Assembly: GCF_900104475.1 (NCBI RefSeq)
Contig: NZ_FNJR01000001.1
Span: 523,388-587,387, forward strand
Direction of reading: 5' to 3'
Source: Actinopolyspora xinjiangensis
GTDB taxonomy: Bacteria; Actinomycetota; Actinomycetes; Mycobacteriales; Pseudonocardiaceae
DNA length: 64,000 bases
Part shown: positions 8,566-18,190 of the stretch, piece after piece
Numbering within the stretch: the first letter of the stretch is position 1
How the letters are laid out: every line of letters starts with the position of its first letter
Position numbers and translations under genes: made by a program
Notes under the pieces: model-generated
What the model saw: only the letters and a program-made list of their open reading frames with translations
Database searches by the model: none
What the model was told of the DNA's origin: nothing

Positions 8566-8784
8566 CGAAAAACCTCCCTCGTCATCGCGGAGACGTACGT
8601 GAAGAGCGGGGCGTGGGCGGGACGGCGCGCGGATGATGCCGATGAAGATCATGGCGGCCGGACGGGGCGGGGCGATCGGGCTCGAAACCGCGCGGCGGGC
8701 GGAACCTCAGTCGCCGCGGCGAATCCCCGGTCATCGCGGAGAGGCGGCACGCGACGGACGGAGTCGCGGCGAGCGGCACCCACG

Positions 8785-9141
8785 CTACCGCGAGCGCACG
8801 GCGGCCAGCACGTCCGGGGTGACCGGGTCCCGGACGTCGTCGAACTCGCGGTGTCTGTCGAGGTACTCGGCCACGAACGGGCAGACCGCGACCGCCCGCA
8901 TCCCCGACGCCCGCGTGGCACGCAGCGCGTCCGAGATCAGCCTGCTGCCCAGGCCGCGCCCGGCGAAGGCATCGTCGATCTCGGTGTGCACGAATATCCG
9001 CTGGTTCCCGCGATCCACGTACCGGGTGAACCCCGCCGTCGCACCGCCGAGGGTGATCTCGTAGCGGTGGGAGTGCGGCACATCGGTCACCGACACCTCG
9101 GACCGCGCGTCCTCGGCGTCGTCGTGCTGCTCCTCGGCCAT
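8785..9141 (-). CDS. Small GNAT-family acetyltransferase (YjdJ-like)
   Basis: A protein of about 118 residues of the compact GNAT subfamily. After an acidic N-terminal leader, the domain begins at HRYEITLGGATAGFTRY. The acetyl-CoA binding turn is AGRGLGSRLISDAL, followed by AVCPFVAEYLDRH, which matches the VCPY/F-x-x-x-Y/F-hydrophobic end of this family. Start ATG at 9141 is chosen over one six codons upstream because the extra residues are not conserved in type. Runs divergently from the pirin gene 65 bases away. Substrate unknown. Confidence 0.82.
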   Translation of the reverse strand: MAEEQHDDAEDARSEVSVTDVPHSHRYEITLGGATAGFTRYVDRGNQRIFVHTEIDDAFAGRGLGSRLISDALRATRASGMRAVAVCPFVAEYLDRHREFDDVRDPVTPDVLAAVRSR

Positions 9142-9206
9142 CCACCCACTATGCCGCACACTCGAAGGAAGGACTACCCGAGGCCACGAGGGAACGCGAG
9201 AGGACG

Positions 9207-10187
9207 ATGAGCAATCTGGAGACGGCTCCGCGGGAGCTGACCTGCACCAGCGCCGACGATCGGGCGGGACGCGCGCGGGCGCTGCGTCCCCGCGAGGTGC
9301 CGCTGGGCGGACCGCGCGCGATGACGGTGCGCCGCACGCTGCCGCAACGGGCGCGGTCGCTGATCGGGGCCTGGTGCTTCGTGGACCACTACGGTCCCGA
9401 CGACGTCTCCACGACCGGTGGCATGCGGGTACCCGGACATCCGCACACCGGGCTGCAGACCGTCTCCTGGCTGTTCAGCGGCGAGGTCGAGCACCGCGAC
9501 ACCCTCGGCACGCACGCCAGGGTGCGGCCCGGTGAGCTGAACCTGATGACGGCCGGGTCCGGTATCGCCCACTCCGAACACTCCACACCGGACACACGTG
9601 TGCTGCACGGGACGCAGCTGTGGGTGGCGCTGCCCGAACGACACCGCTTCACCGAACCCGCGTTCGACAACTACGCGCCGCCGGTCCTGGAACGGGACGG
9701 GGCCCGCGTGTCGGTGTTCCTGGGCAACCTGCTCGGCCGGACCTCACCGGTGCCCACCTACACACCACTGCTCGGCGCCGAGATCACGCTGTCGGCCGGG
9801 CGGAGCCTGGACCTGGAGATCGATCCCGACTTCGAGCACGGTGTGCTCGTCGACACCGGCGAGGTGACCGTGGCAGGGATCGAGGCGAGCGCGGGCGAGC
9901 TGGTCTGCCAGGACACCGGTCCCGGACGACTCACGCTGCGGGCAGCGGACGAGCGGGCACGGGTGCTGCTGCTGGGAGGTCGACCGCTCGGCGAGCGGAT
10001 CGTCATGTGGTGGAACTTCGTCGGACGCGGCCACGAGGAGATCGCGGCCTACCGCGAGCGGTGGCGGCACGAACGCGAGCACCCGGACACCGGGCAGGAC
10101 CGGCAGTACGGGGAGTTCCCCGCCCAGTGGACCGAAACCCTGCCCGCGCCGGAACTTCCCAACGCGCGGCTCAAACCCCGCGAGTGA
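9207..10187 (+). CDS. Pirin family protein
   Basis: A 326-residue bicupin of the pirin family. The four metal ligands of the N-terminal cupin are all present at expected spacing: His78 and His80 (GHPHTGLQT), His122 and Glu124 (GIAHSEHS). The C-terminal cupin follows from about residue 160. Pirins bind iron and some have quercetinase activity, while others act as redox-responsive partners of enzymes. Which applies here cannot be decided. ATG start with an AGAGGACG leader. Confidence 0.92.
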   Translation: MSNLETAPRELTCTSADDRAGRARALRPREVPLGGPRAMTVRRTLPQRARSLIGAWCFVDHYGPDDVSTTGGMRVPGHPHTGLQTVSWLFSGEVEHRDTLGTHARVRPGELNLMTAGSGIAHSEHSTPDTRVLHGTQLWVALPERHRFTEPAFDNYAPPVLERDGARVSVFLGNLLGRTSPVPTYTPLLGAEITLSAGRSLDLEIDPDFEHGVLVDTGEVTVAGIEASAGELVCQDTGPGRLTLRAADERARVLLLGGRPLGERIVMWWNFVGRGHEEIAAYRERWRHEREHPDTGQDRQYGEFPAQWTETLPAPELPNARLKPRE

Positions 10188-10241
10188 CCCGCCCCGCCGC
10201 GGTCGTGCACGGCTTTCCACCGGCCCGCTCGCGGCGGGTGG

Positions 10242-10676
10242 CTACGTGGTGCCGAAGTCGGGGAGGGTGATCGAACCGTCCGGGGCGATGGGGAAACCGG
10301 GGTTGTGGGCGATCTCCCAGGCGTGCCCGTCGAGATCGGTGAACACCCCGGCGTAACCGCCGTAGAACGTGTCGGCGGGTGGACGGGTCACCGTGGCTCC
10401 CGCCCGCTGTGCGGCCTCGACGACCTCGTCGACCTCGTGCTGGTGACGGACGTTGTGCGCGAGGCAGATCCCACCGAACCCGCCGTCGCCCTCACCGGCC
10501 AGACCGCTGTCGGCGGCGAGCTCTTCCCTGCCCCAGAGCGCGAAGGCCATGCAACCCGTCTGGAAGAACACGATCCCCTCCAGCGCCTGGCCTCGCCACC
10601 CCAAACTCTCGTAGAACTCCTTGGCCCGCGAGAGGTCGGCGACACCGAGAGTGACAAGGCTGATCCGCTGTTCCAT
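10242..10676 (-). CDS. VOC (glyoxalase/bleomycin-resistance fold) protein
   Basis: A protein of about 144 residues with the paired beta-alpha-beta-beta-beta units of the vicinal oxygen chelate fold. It opens with LVTLGVADLSRAKEFYESLGW and ends the second repeat with GVFTDLDGHAWEIAHNP, the usual metal-site Glu motif. Start chosen at the ATG just before the first conserved strand; the open frame runs 39 residues further up but that extension is not family-like. Substrate unknown. The gene is convergent with pirin and lies on the same strand as the helicase gene upstream of it. Confidence 0.85.
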   Translation of the reverse strand: MEQRISLVTLGVADLSRAKEFYESLGWRGQALEGIVFFQTGCMAFALWGREELAADSGLAGEGDGGFGGICLAHNVRHQHEVDEVVEAAQRAGATVTRPPADTFYGGYAGVFTDLDGHAWEIAHNPGFPIAPDGSITLPDFGTT

Positions 10677-10829
10677 GCTGGCGAAACTACCGCGAAGCAC
10701 CGACACTCGCCCGGCAACGGAGCTCTCCGCGAAGTCTGCCGCGCCGGGAACCGAGCCGGAGCGGACCTCGGGGGAAGCGAGCACTCTGACCACTGTCCGC
10801 CCTTTCCCGAGGTGCGGCGTGCGGCGCCG

Positions 10830-12329
10830 CTAATCCCCCTCGACGGTGAGCGTGCCGCGCGCGAAGGTCGCGAGGATGCGCTGGTGCGTCTGGCGCGGCA
10901 GGTGCCGGTTGCCCGGCTCGCCGAGCGGTGTGCCCGGTCGGGCCGGGGCCTGGTCGAGCAGCTCGTCGATGCCTGGCCTGGTCAGCATCAGCAACCCGTG
11001 GGTCGCGCGCGTGCAGGTGACGGCGAGCCTGCCGAAGGCCGAATTGAACTCGTCGAGCCGCGAAGCCCCGCTGAGCGGATGAATCGCCACCGTGAGGCGA
11101 TTCGTCTGCCCCTGCCACGAGTCGACCGTGGAAGCCACGACCTCGGTCTCGTGCAGTGAGTATCTCGCCCGCAGGCGTTCGGCGATTTCGGTCGCGTCGT
11201 CCACCGCCTGGTTGCGCGTCGCCAGGACCGCGACCAGCGGCTCACCGGAACCGTCACCGGGACGCGCCGTGCCCGTACTCCCAGTCGGAGCCCCCTTGTC
11301 GTCGTACTCCGCGTGTTCCAGCACGAAACCCGAGGCGAACAGGGCATCCAACATGGACTCGGCCGTCCGCAGCAGCGGCAGGTCGACGTCGGCCGCCTCC
11401 GGGTCCGGCAGCCCCGCCACCTCCAGCAGCGTCGGCACCCCGGTGCCGACCTGCCGCCACACCTCGGCGGCCTCCCCCGCGAGTCCCTCCGCGACCAGCG
11501 CCCTGTCCCCGGGGCCCGCCACGCAGTTGAGCTCGCCCCACTGCGGGTAGAACGCCCGCCACAAATCCAGGTGCCCGGCCGCCGGCCGCCAGACCGCCGG
11601 AAGCTCGACCGACCAGGTGCGCTCGTCGCTCTCGAAGTCGGTCGGCCAAGCGCGGTAAGGGTTGAACCCCGGATCACCCCGCCACGGGTTCGCACCCGCC
11701 TCCAACGGAGGGAGCTGTCCGACGTCACCGACCCCGACCGTGATCGGGGCCGCCCCGACGACCCTGTCGAACAGGTGGTGCGGAAGCTGCCACGCCTCGT
11801 CGACGAACAGTACGTCGAACACCGCGTCACCGTTGTGCCCCGCGCCGAGGTGCTCGCCCAGCCGGTCCAGCTCACCGGGAGCGCCGAGCTTGTGACAGGT
11901 CGAGACGACCACCCGGCACTCGGGCGGAATCCCCGACGCGGAGGTGACCGGCGTCGAGTTCGAACGCGCGTCCTCCGGCACCTCCTCCTCCCGGCCACTG
12001 CCGACGAACAGGCACACCCGCTCCCGGCCCAGCATCCCGCCGAGCGAAGCCGCGAGCGGATGGACCTGCTTGTTCGTGAAGGCGATGACCGCCACCCGCG
12101 AGCACGCGGGATGCTCGACGGCATCGGCCACCAACCTCTTCAGGACGAAGGACTTTCCGGCACCCGCCGCCGCCCTGAGCAGCAACCGGTCCACCGGAGC
12201 CGTTCCGGACAACGCGCCACGCAGCACTCCGACCGCCTCGTCGGCCACCACGGCGTTGCCCACCGCGGCCCGGTCGTGGTGCACGCGGTCCGCGGCCGGG
12301 GGATCGGGCCGGGAGAACTCGACCGTCAC
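10830..12329 (-). CDS. Superfamily 1 helicase-like ATPase, partner of the upstream nuclease
   Basis: A 499-residue SF1 (UvrD/Upf1-like) motor. Motif I is AAAGAGKS near residue 55, motif II (Walker B) is VLFVDEAWQ near 173, and motif III is GDVGQLPP near 202. Motif V reads VASTVDSWQGQ and motif VI VTCTRATHGL in the C-terminal third, so both RecA-like domains are complete. It starts with GTG 4 bases after the stop of the 12334-15103 gene, which implies translational coupling. A helicase coupled to a RecB-type nuclease points to DNA or RNA end processing, in repair or in defence. The exact family is not recognised. Confidence 0.85.
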   Translation of the reverse strand: MTVEFSRPDPPAADRVHHDRAAVGNAVVADEAVGVLRGALSGTAPVDRLLLRAAAGAGKSFVLKRLVADAVEHPACSRVAVIAFTNKQVHPLAASLGGMLGRERVCLFVGSGREEEVPEDARSNSTPVTSASGIPPECRVVVSTCHKLGAPGELDRLGEHLGAGHNGDAVFDVLFVDEAWQLPHHLFDRVVGAAPITVGVGDVGQLPPLEAGANPWRGDPGFNPYRAWPTDFESDERTWSVELPAVWRPAAGHLDLWRAFYPQWGELNCVAGPGDRALVAEGLAGEAAEVWRQVGTGVPTLLEVAGLPDPEAADVDLPLLRTAESMLDALFASGFVLEHAEYDDKGAPTGSTGTARPGDGSGEPLVAVLATRNQAVDDATEIAERLRARYSLHETEVVASTVDSWQGQTNRLTVAIHPLSGASRLDEFNSAFGRLAVTCTRATHGLLMLTRPGIDELLDQAPARPGTPLGEPGNRHLPRQTHQRILATFARGTLTVEGD

Positions 12330-12333
12330 GACA

Positions 12334-15103
12334 TCACTCCAGGTCGTCCATTGTCGTGCCGTCCGGTGGAGGCGTCACCGGCTCGGCCGTGGCATCCCCG
12401 GCGGGCGAGGTCACGGCAGCCACCTCGAACCCGTCCCGGTCCACCACCGGCGGCCACGCCTCCGGGTTGAGCTCGCCGCGAGCGCGGCGCTCGGCGAGCT
12501 CGTCGGAGCGCTCCGCCTCGGCGTCCTCGTGCGGACGGCAGCAGTGGGCGTGTGCCTCGGGGTCCTCGCGGTGGGAATCCGGCTCGCACGTCGGCTTCGG
12601 GGCCGATAGATCATCGACCCGGGGCCTGGCGACGTTGAGGAACCGGTTGCCCTTGTTCGTCGAGAACCATCCGAAGTCCGCCACGACCAGCCGGTCACCG
12701 ACCGAGAGCTCGGGAACGCTGTCCGGTTCCCAAACGAGACGACGCGTGGGCCCACCGTCCCCGAGCTCGCGCAACGGGCCGATGGACAGCCCCGAGAACT
12801 TGAAGCTCGTCCGCTGGATCTTGAGACCGATCTCCGCCCCCTCCACACACGCCTCGCCGTTGACCAGCAGCAACACGATCCTGCTGGCGTCGCCGATGCG
12901 ACGGGACTCCACGTCGAGCACCAGCGGTTCGGTCGCCACCACGGTGGCGTGGGCGACCTCGCGCGTCCCCGCGTCCGCGGCGAGATCCTCGGCAGCTCCG
13001 GGATTGGCCATCGCCAGCAGCTGATCCCGGCACTTCCCGTCGCTTTCGATGACCGGCACGAGCGCGTCGCGCCAGTAACGGGGCGTCCTGCCGAACCGCA
13101 CCAGGTCGGAGGCGTGCCGGGCCAACCTTCGCCGCCAAACCGCCTGGGCGTCCCCCTCGATCTCGCGGTGAACCTCGCGCAGTCGCGAGTCCGGCACGGT
13201 CTCCAGCACGTTCAGGGCCCGTTCGAGGACTCCCCGCTTGTAGTCGAGCTCCTCGGTCACGAGCGAGGTGTAGTCCGCGAGTTCCGGGGAATCCGCGGCG
13301 GAGGACCGTCCGGACCTCGCCGCCACCAACGCGGCGTGAACGGCGTCGGAGCAGCGATTGGTCAGGCGGGCGCCCGGGGTGTGCGGTGCGGCCTCGATCT
13401 CGTCCTCGAGATCGCGTGGTTTCACCGGCTCGCCGCCCAGGGATTCCGCCCAGGCCACCAGGTAGTCCAGCCGGTAGGAGGCGACAGGGGGTCCGCCCGC
13501 CACCACATGCCGTGCCAGCGCGGCGCGGACGTCGACGACCGGTGAGCGGAGGGTGAGCGCCCTGGCGCGGTCCTCCTCCAGCAGGAACGAGACCGCTGTC
13601 CGCTCGGCCTCTCCCAACGGGGGGCGGGATCTCGGCGGGCTCCCCGTCGAACGTCAACGGCTCACGTCCCATCCGCACGTCCCGTTCCCAGCGCAGCCCG
13701 CTGAGCTCGACACCGGCCAGGTTGTCGGCGATCGAGACGAGCACGTCGGTCGTCGGCTCGTCCGGGACGACCAGGTGAACGGGGCCGGGGTGCTCCTCGT
13801 CGCGGTCGCGCCGCTCCGCCATCGCGTCGGAGAGTTCCCGCCCGAGCAGCCGCATCACCTCGCGGCGGGTCCGCGCGGACTGCGGATCGTCGAACACGGT
13901 GGTCCGCCACGGCTCGGAGCCGTGCGCGGTGACGCGCCGCGTGGCGATGCCGTGGACGCCGAGCGCCGCGGCGTCCGATTTGGCCAGTACGACCTCGACG
14001 GTTCCCGGCCGTCTTGCCTGGTCGACGCGCCGTTGACCGGTGGACCGCGCGATCCCTTCCAGAGTCGCCGTAACGTTGGCGATCGTGGACGCGGGCACGT
14101 TGCCCGGTTCGTCCGACCCGGTCACGAGACCGACGAGCTGGGGGCGCGTGTCGCTGGGGATTCCCAGCTCCACCAGCAGGTCGGCCGGGTCGTCGGAGGC
14201 GCGGAGTTCCTCGCGGCAGTAGGAGAACAGGGGGCACGTGGTGCAGGAGGCGGGATCGAACGTCGCCCGCAGGTGCGCCACGTAGTCAGCGAGGTTCGCG
14301 GCTTCCTCGGGAGCCGACCGCTCGAACTCGCGCTGCCGCTCCGCCAGCCGCATCCGCACCTCGGCGCGGTGGTCGCCGAGCGCTTCGACCAAGGCCTCGG
14401 GCTGCAGGAAGGCGTTGCGCGGGACGGCGAGCACACCGTGCGAGTGAACCGACATGCCGCTCGGCAGGTGCGGGCTGAGCGCGGCGGACTCCGCCGCGAG
14501 GGCGACTCGCAGAAAACCCTTCAGCAGGGTGGCGTCCCCGATCCGGGAGCGCAGCCGCTCGTAGTCCTTGGCGTCACCGAGGACCAGCCAGGAACCGCCG
14601 GGCACGTCGCCCCTGGGAGCCACCACGGCGAGAGCTGACTCCACGTCGGACTCGGCTGCCACGGCCCGGTCGCCCGGGGGCGCCGCGTTGTCCGCTGTGT
14701 CGGGCACGGGCGCGAACGGCAGCGCGGGGGAGCGCAGCAGCGTCACCGAGCCGTCGGAGACGGTTCTGGAGTGCGCGTCCTCCAGCAAGCCCCTGGTTTT
14801 GTCGGCGTCACCGTGCGCGTCAGCCGTGACGATGCCGGTGGGCCGGTCCAATCCGAGCCCGCCGACCGTGGTGGTCGCCAGCTCGCTCGCGAAGCGGTCA
14901 GCGTGCACCAGGCGTTCGAAGGTGACGGCCCGCGTCCAGCGGGCGGCCGGGATACGGGCCGAGTCGTCGGGGTGACCGATCTCGGCCGCGAGCCGCCGCC
15001 GCGTGCGTCCGACGAGCAGCGGGTCGGTACCGCGGAACCGAGCGCAGGCGACGTGCGCGGACGCGACGACGTCGCTCGCCACCGCGAGCGAGTTCTCCAC
15101 CAT
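12334..15103 (-). pseudogene. Fe-S PD-(D/E)XK nuclease-domain protein, interrupted by one frameshift
   Basis: Two overlapping frames make one 922-residue protein if one base is removed from the G6 run at 13619-13624 (C6 on the coding strand). The N-terminal part reads to AEIPP and the downstream frame resumes at LGEAERTAV. The N-terminal domain has the nuclease-type GDAKDY (Asp177, Lys179) and the Fe-S motif CxxCxxxxxC (Cys287, 290, 296), with a possible fourth ligand at Cys20. This is the AddB/Cas4-like layout of an iron-sulfur RecB nuclease. The C-terminal half is helical then beta-rich and unrecognised. If the shift is a sequencing error the gene is intact; if real, the downstream helicase may be orphaned. 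The frames use GC-rich third positions throughout. Confidence 0.75.
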
Positions 15104-15248
15104 GTGAAAACCCCCGTTACGAAACCCCGGTGGCGAGCCGGAGCGCTCAGCCGAGCACGAGGCGACAGGTCACGGCCCACGAGTGTAGGAGACCGTGATC
15201 CGGCGGAGGCGCGTGTGCCCAGCGTAGTCGATCGGCGCACTCCTGCGC

Positions 15249-15767
15249 TCAACTTCTCCCGGAGGCTGATTCGGGGTGTTCAGGAGAGTTCCCCGCCGGC
15301 TGAGAATCCCAGGAGCCACGGATGAGATCGGCGACCTTCCGCATCTCCGCTTCGGGCCGCAGCGGAAAGTCCTCGCTGGTCTGCACGATCGCACCGCTGT
15401 CCAGCTCTGTTTCCACCACCTCACCCTTGATCACGCTGTCGTTGAGCGCACCGCCCTCGTGATGCGGTGCCAGATGAACGTGCAGGTGGTCGAACGAGCC
15501 ACCGAAAACGTAGACGTAGACCAGCTCGGCGTCGGTCGCCTGCTTGACCGCGCGCATGCACTCGGCCAGAACAGCGCCGAAGGTGGTCGCCTCCACACCG
15601 TCCAGTTCGTGTAGGTAGCGGATGTGCCGCTTCGGCTCCAGAAACGAAAAACCCGGCACCTCACCCAGCAACGCGGTCGTCATCCGCCAGTGACGATCCT
15701 CCCAGACCTGCACGCGCATGAGCTCGGAGTCGCCTTGTGTCCCACTGCACAGTAAACAGCTCGCCAT
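15249..15767 (-). CDS. HIT-family nucleotide hydrolase/transferase-like protein
   Basis: A protein of about 172 residues with the histidine-triad signature HLHVHLAPH (His94, 96, 98 and 102). An N-terminal CLLC pair could bind zinc, as in many HIT proteins. HIT enzymes act on nucleoside phosphoramidates or dinucleotides. The region after the triad (GEVVETELDSG) is longer than in minimal HINT proteins. Start set at the ATG before ASCLLC, with GAGG upstream; an in-frame ATG three codons earlier and another 17 codons earlier are less likely. It sits between the nuclease gene and a frameshifted membrane gene. Confidence 0.85.
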   Translation of the reverse strand: MASCLLCSGTQGDSELMRVQVWEDRHWRMTTALLGEVPGFSFLEPKRHIRYLHELDGVEATTFGAVLAECMRAVKQATDAELVYVYVFGGSFDHLHVHLAPHHEGGALNDSVIKGEVVETELDSGAIVQTSEDFPLRPEAEMRKVADLIRGSWDSQPAGNSPEHPESASGRS

Positions 15768-15939
15768 CTCCAACATCCTCTCGATGTGCTTGATCCGCAC
15801 GAAAATGGCAAGGATCAACGACCACGGTCGTACAGCCTGTCACTGTGCTCGCCTCCGAACACACTCGTCGTCGTTTCGCCATGCGGGCGATGCAACGATT
15901 CATTGGGCAGCGGGCATTTCGCAGCAGGGGACACTGGCG

Positions 15940-16622
15940 TCACCGCACCCGTTCGATCACGATGGGCGCGACGATTCGCTCCGGCTGGTCAGGGACTTCC
16001 AGCAGCGAATGAGCGGCCCAGTTCGTCGTCGCACCATTGGTGACCACCAAGTGCAGCAGGCCGTTGTAGGCGAGATCCCACATGTCGCGGTCCTCCTGCA
16101 GCTCGTCCACCTTCACCTGCACCTTGCGCCCCCCACTGTCCTTGAGGTCGAGGTGCATCGACATTCCCCGGTGGCGGACTTCGATGTCGGTGAGCTCGTA
16201 CAACAACACCCAGGTGCGGCCCACTTCCAACCAGTCGGCACCCACCGCCGGATCGACCAAGCGGAAGATCTCGTACATGCCCAGTCCAGCCACGGCGAGG
16301 GCTGCCCAAGTCCACGGCATACTGAGCCAGCTGTAGTCGAGCCCCTGTCGAAAGCCGATCAGAATCCCGATCAGCACGAATCCGGCGAGGCCCATGCCGA
16401 TCGAGTAGCGCTGGCTGTGCCTGTACCACTCCAGCACCGGCGCCCCTGCCCCTCGGGCGGCGTGGGTTTGCGCCACTGACTGCGATCCCGTTCCGAATCC
16501 TGATCCTTCGGCGGCTTGTCCCACTTGAAAAACCCCGGTGCCCGCGGCGGGCGCGGCTCACCTGTCCACGGATCCGGACGGGGCGGCAGCTGCTCCGGCA
16601 CCACTGGATTCTCCTCGGACAT
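15940..16622 (-). pseudogene. Two-TM protein with PH-like domain, frameshifted
   Basis: The frame from the ATG at 16622 gives a Pro-rich cytosolic leader (SEENPVVPEQLPPRPD) and ends abruptly after PTPPEGQG. A second frame picks up at once with APVLEWYRHSQRY, two membrane helices and a soluble beta-rich domain ending at 15940. Adding one G to the G4 run (C4 at 16443-16446 on the plus strand) fuses them into a protein of about 227 residues. The apparent GTG start of the second frame lies inside coding sequence of the first and is not real. Function unknown. It follows a glycine-zipper gene, a pairing that recalls type VII secretion-linked loci, which is inference. Confidence 0.6.
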
Positions 16623-16634
16623 CCCTCGTCCCGT

Positions 16635-17209
16635 CTACTCGCCCGTCAGCAGACTTTCCGCCTCGGTCGCGAGGAAATCCCCGGCCATGCTCCCGAGAGC
16701 CCCACCGACCACGGTGCCAACACCCGGGAAGATCGCCGAGCCGAGCGCGGCACCGGCAGCGCCCCGACCGCCGCTCCACTCAGGCCGGCGCCGGCATCCA
16801 TCGCGGCCTCTCCCGCCGTGTCGGTTCCGGACGCGTAGTCGATCCCTTCCGAAACTACGGTCGCCGCTGTCCCTGGATACGGCACGCCCCGAAGCACGGA
16901 ACCGGCTCCGTCGACGAGCTTGGATCCGCCCTTCACGTACTTGCTCGCGTCCGCGGCGATGATGTCGCCGCCACGCTGAACCGGAAAGTCGGCGGTGCCA
17001 TCGCCGAACCCTGGTGCCATCGCCGAACCCTCCTGAACGCAGGCGATCCCACGAACCTTGCTGGCAGACAGCAGAATCCACGGCTGATCCGCTCCACCCC
17101 CGGCGAGGAACGTGTCCGACGTCGAATACCCCAGAACCACCAGCTGCGCGGGCAGCGAGTCGGTCTCGTCCGGGGCATGTACCCGGGGTTTCTCGGCGAG
17201 TTCGACCAT
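16635..17209 (-). pseudogene. Glycine-zipper C-terminal protein with frameshift, possible secreted-toxin remnant
   Basis: From GGDIIAADASKYVKGGSK the frame reads as a Gly/Ala-rich domain up to GAGLSGAAVG. It then continues in another frame as GAALGSAIFPGVGTVVGGAL and ends with EAESLLTGE. One missing G at the C4 run 16762-16765 explains the switch. The repeating small residues suggest a membrane-inserting glycine zipper, as at the C-termini of some WXG100-linked or polymorphic proteins. The N-terminal part (from a GTG/ATG near 17209) is unrecognised and contains a perfect 19-base tandem duplication. I regard this as a degraded or mis-sequenced gene. Confidence 0.45.
16994..17031. repeat. Perfect 19-base tandem duplication
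   Basis: GGTGCCATCGCCGAACCCT occurs twice without a gap (16994-17012 and 17013-17031) inside the glycine-zipper gene. As 19 is not a multiple of three, gain or loss of one unit changes the reading frame, so this may be a slipped-strand event or a switchable site. Confidence 0.85.
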
Positions 17210-17502
17210 CACGGGCTCCGGCTCAACACGGGCTGTGCCGCACGGACTCCAACCGAACCGAACCTCTCCAGTCCTCGGTTTCGCGCAGAATGACCGCCAC
17301 GGGGTCGAAACCCGCGTAGACATTCACCCGAAGGGCTCCACTCGGAAGCTTCTGGACGCTGCCGCGAGATCGCTCACGCCGGTTCGCAGCCTTCGACATG
17401 GGATCAAGTACACGTGATCTCGCCCCACGATTGAGGTCACAAACTGGGTCACAAGAACCGCCAAAGCGGGCCCCTGGAGATGAAACCCCAGTTCAGCACC
17501 GG

Positions 17503-17575
17503 AGCCGCTGAGGGGACTCGAACCCCTGACCTTCCGCTTACAAGGCGGGCGCTCTGCCAACTGAGCTACAGCGGC
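17503..17575 (-). tRNA. tRNA-Thr (anticodon TGT)
   Basis: A 73-base cloverleaf on the minus strand. Acceptor arms GCCGCTG and CAGCGGC pair fully with T as discriminator, the D-arm contains TAGCTCAGTTGG, and the T-arm is AGGGGTTCGAGTCCCCT. The anticodon loop CTTGTAA places TGT at positions 34-36, decoding ACA. The 27-43 pair is a C-A mismatch. CCA is not encoded. Its 3' end faces the stretch of broken genes at lower coordinates. Confidence 0.95.
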
Positions 17576-17649
17576 ACGCGTGGATCGACTCCACGCGTCC
17601 CCATACTAATCCCCGCCGGCACACCAGTGCGGAACCGGGTCGGTGAACC

Positions 17650-17873
17650 CTACGACCGGAGCCGCGAAGCACAGCTTCGGCACTGCCGCCGGGAGTTCCC
17701 CGGGAACCACTCGAACGGGCGGTCACTCCTCGCCCAGCGCTGTCCCACGATGCGGTAACGGGCGGTTGCCCTGGCGAATTCGGGAGTAGGCTCGGGCGCG
17801 GAGCACGGTTCACGCCAGCTCCCAGCACCACCCCGGCCACCGCGAGCACCACGACGCCACACGTCCACCTCAT
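17650..17873 (-). pseudogene. Small membrane-anchored protein, apparently frameshifted
   Basis: An ATG at 17873 opens a basic start (MRWTCG) followed by a hydrophobic helix. After the helix the GC3-rich frame moves to a second frame that reads REPCSAPEPTPEFARATARY and ends CRSCASRLRS at 17650. One added G near 17821-17823 would join them into about 75 residues. The ATG overlaps the stop of a weak upstream frame (17870-18055) that could be a companion gene. I do not recognise either. The rest of the 17576-18190 gap shows nothing else convincing. Confidence 0.3.
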
Positions 17874-18190
17874 GACGCCGGGAACCGCCGGGGCGGTGGT
17901 ACCGGCACCGTGAACCGGACTCCTCCGCTCGTCCCGGCTCCCGCACCGACCGACGTGTCCCCGCTCGGCGGGAACCTCCGGACCAACCGGAAACACCGTC
18001 GCGACCACGCCCCAGCGGGGCAGCCCTCCGACGAGGCGATACCGGAGCACGACACGCCGAGTCATGTCGTCCTCCAGTGATGGACGCCACCCGGAGGGAA
18101 TGCAACGGTGCGTACGTGGACGGCGATTCCAGTGGTGAACAGCACGAACCGCGCATCACGCGGAAGGTCTTGCAAGGAGGAAAAGCGGCA

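Noticed and set aside
10200..10850. Second attachment-like copy of the tRNA-Thr 3' end
   Set aside because: Looked for a repeat of the tRNA end around the far side of the odd region and found none.
15940..16524. Apparent independent gene starting with GTG at 16524
   Set aside because: Its first 28 codons lie inside the coding frame of the 16622 start; better explained as the second half of a frameshifted gene.
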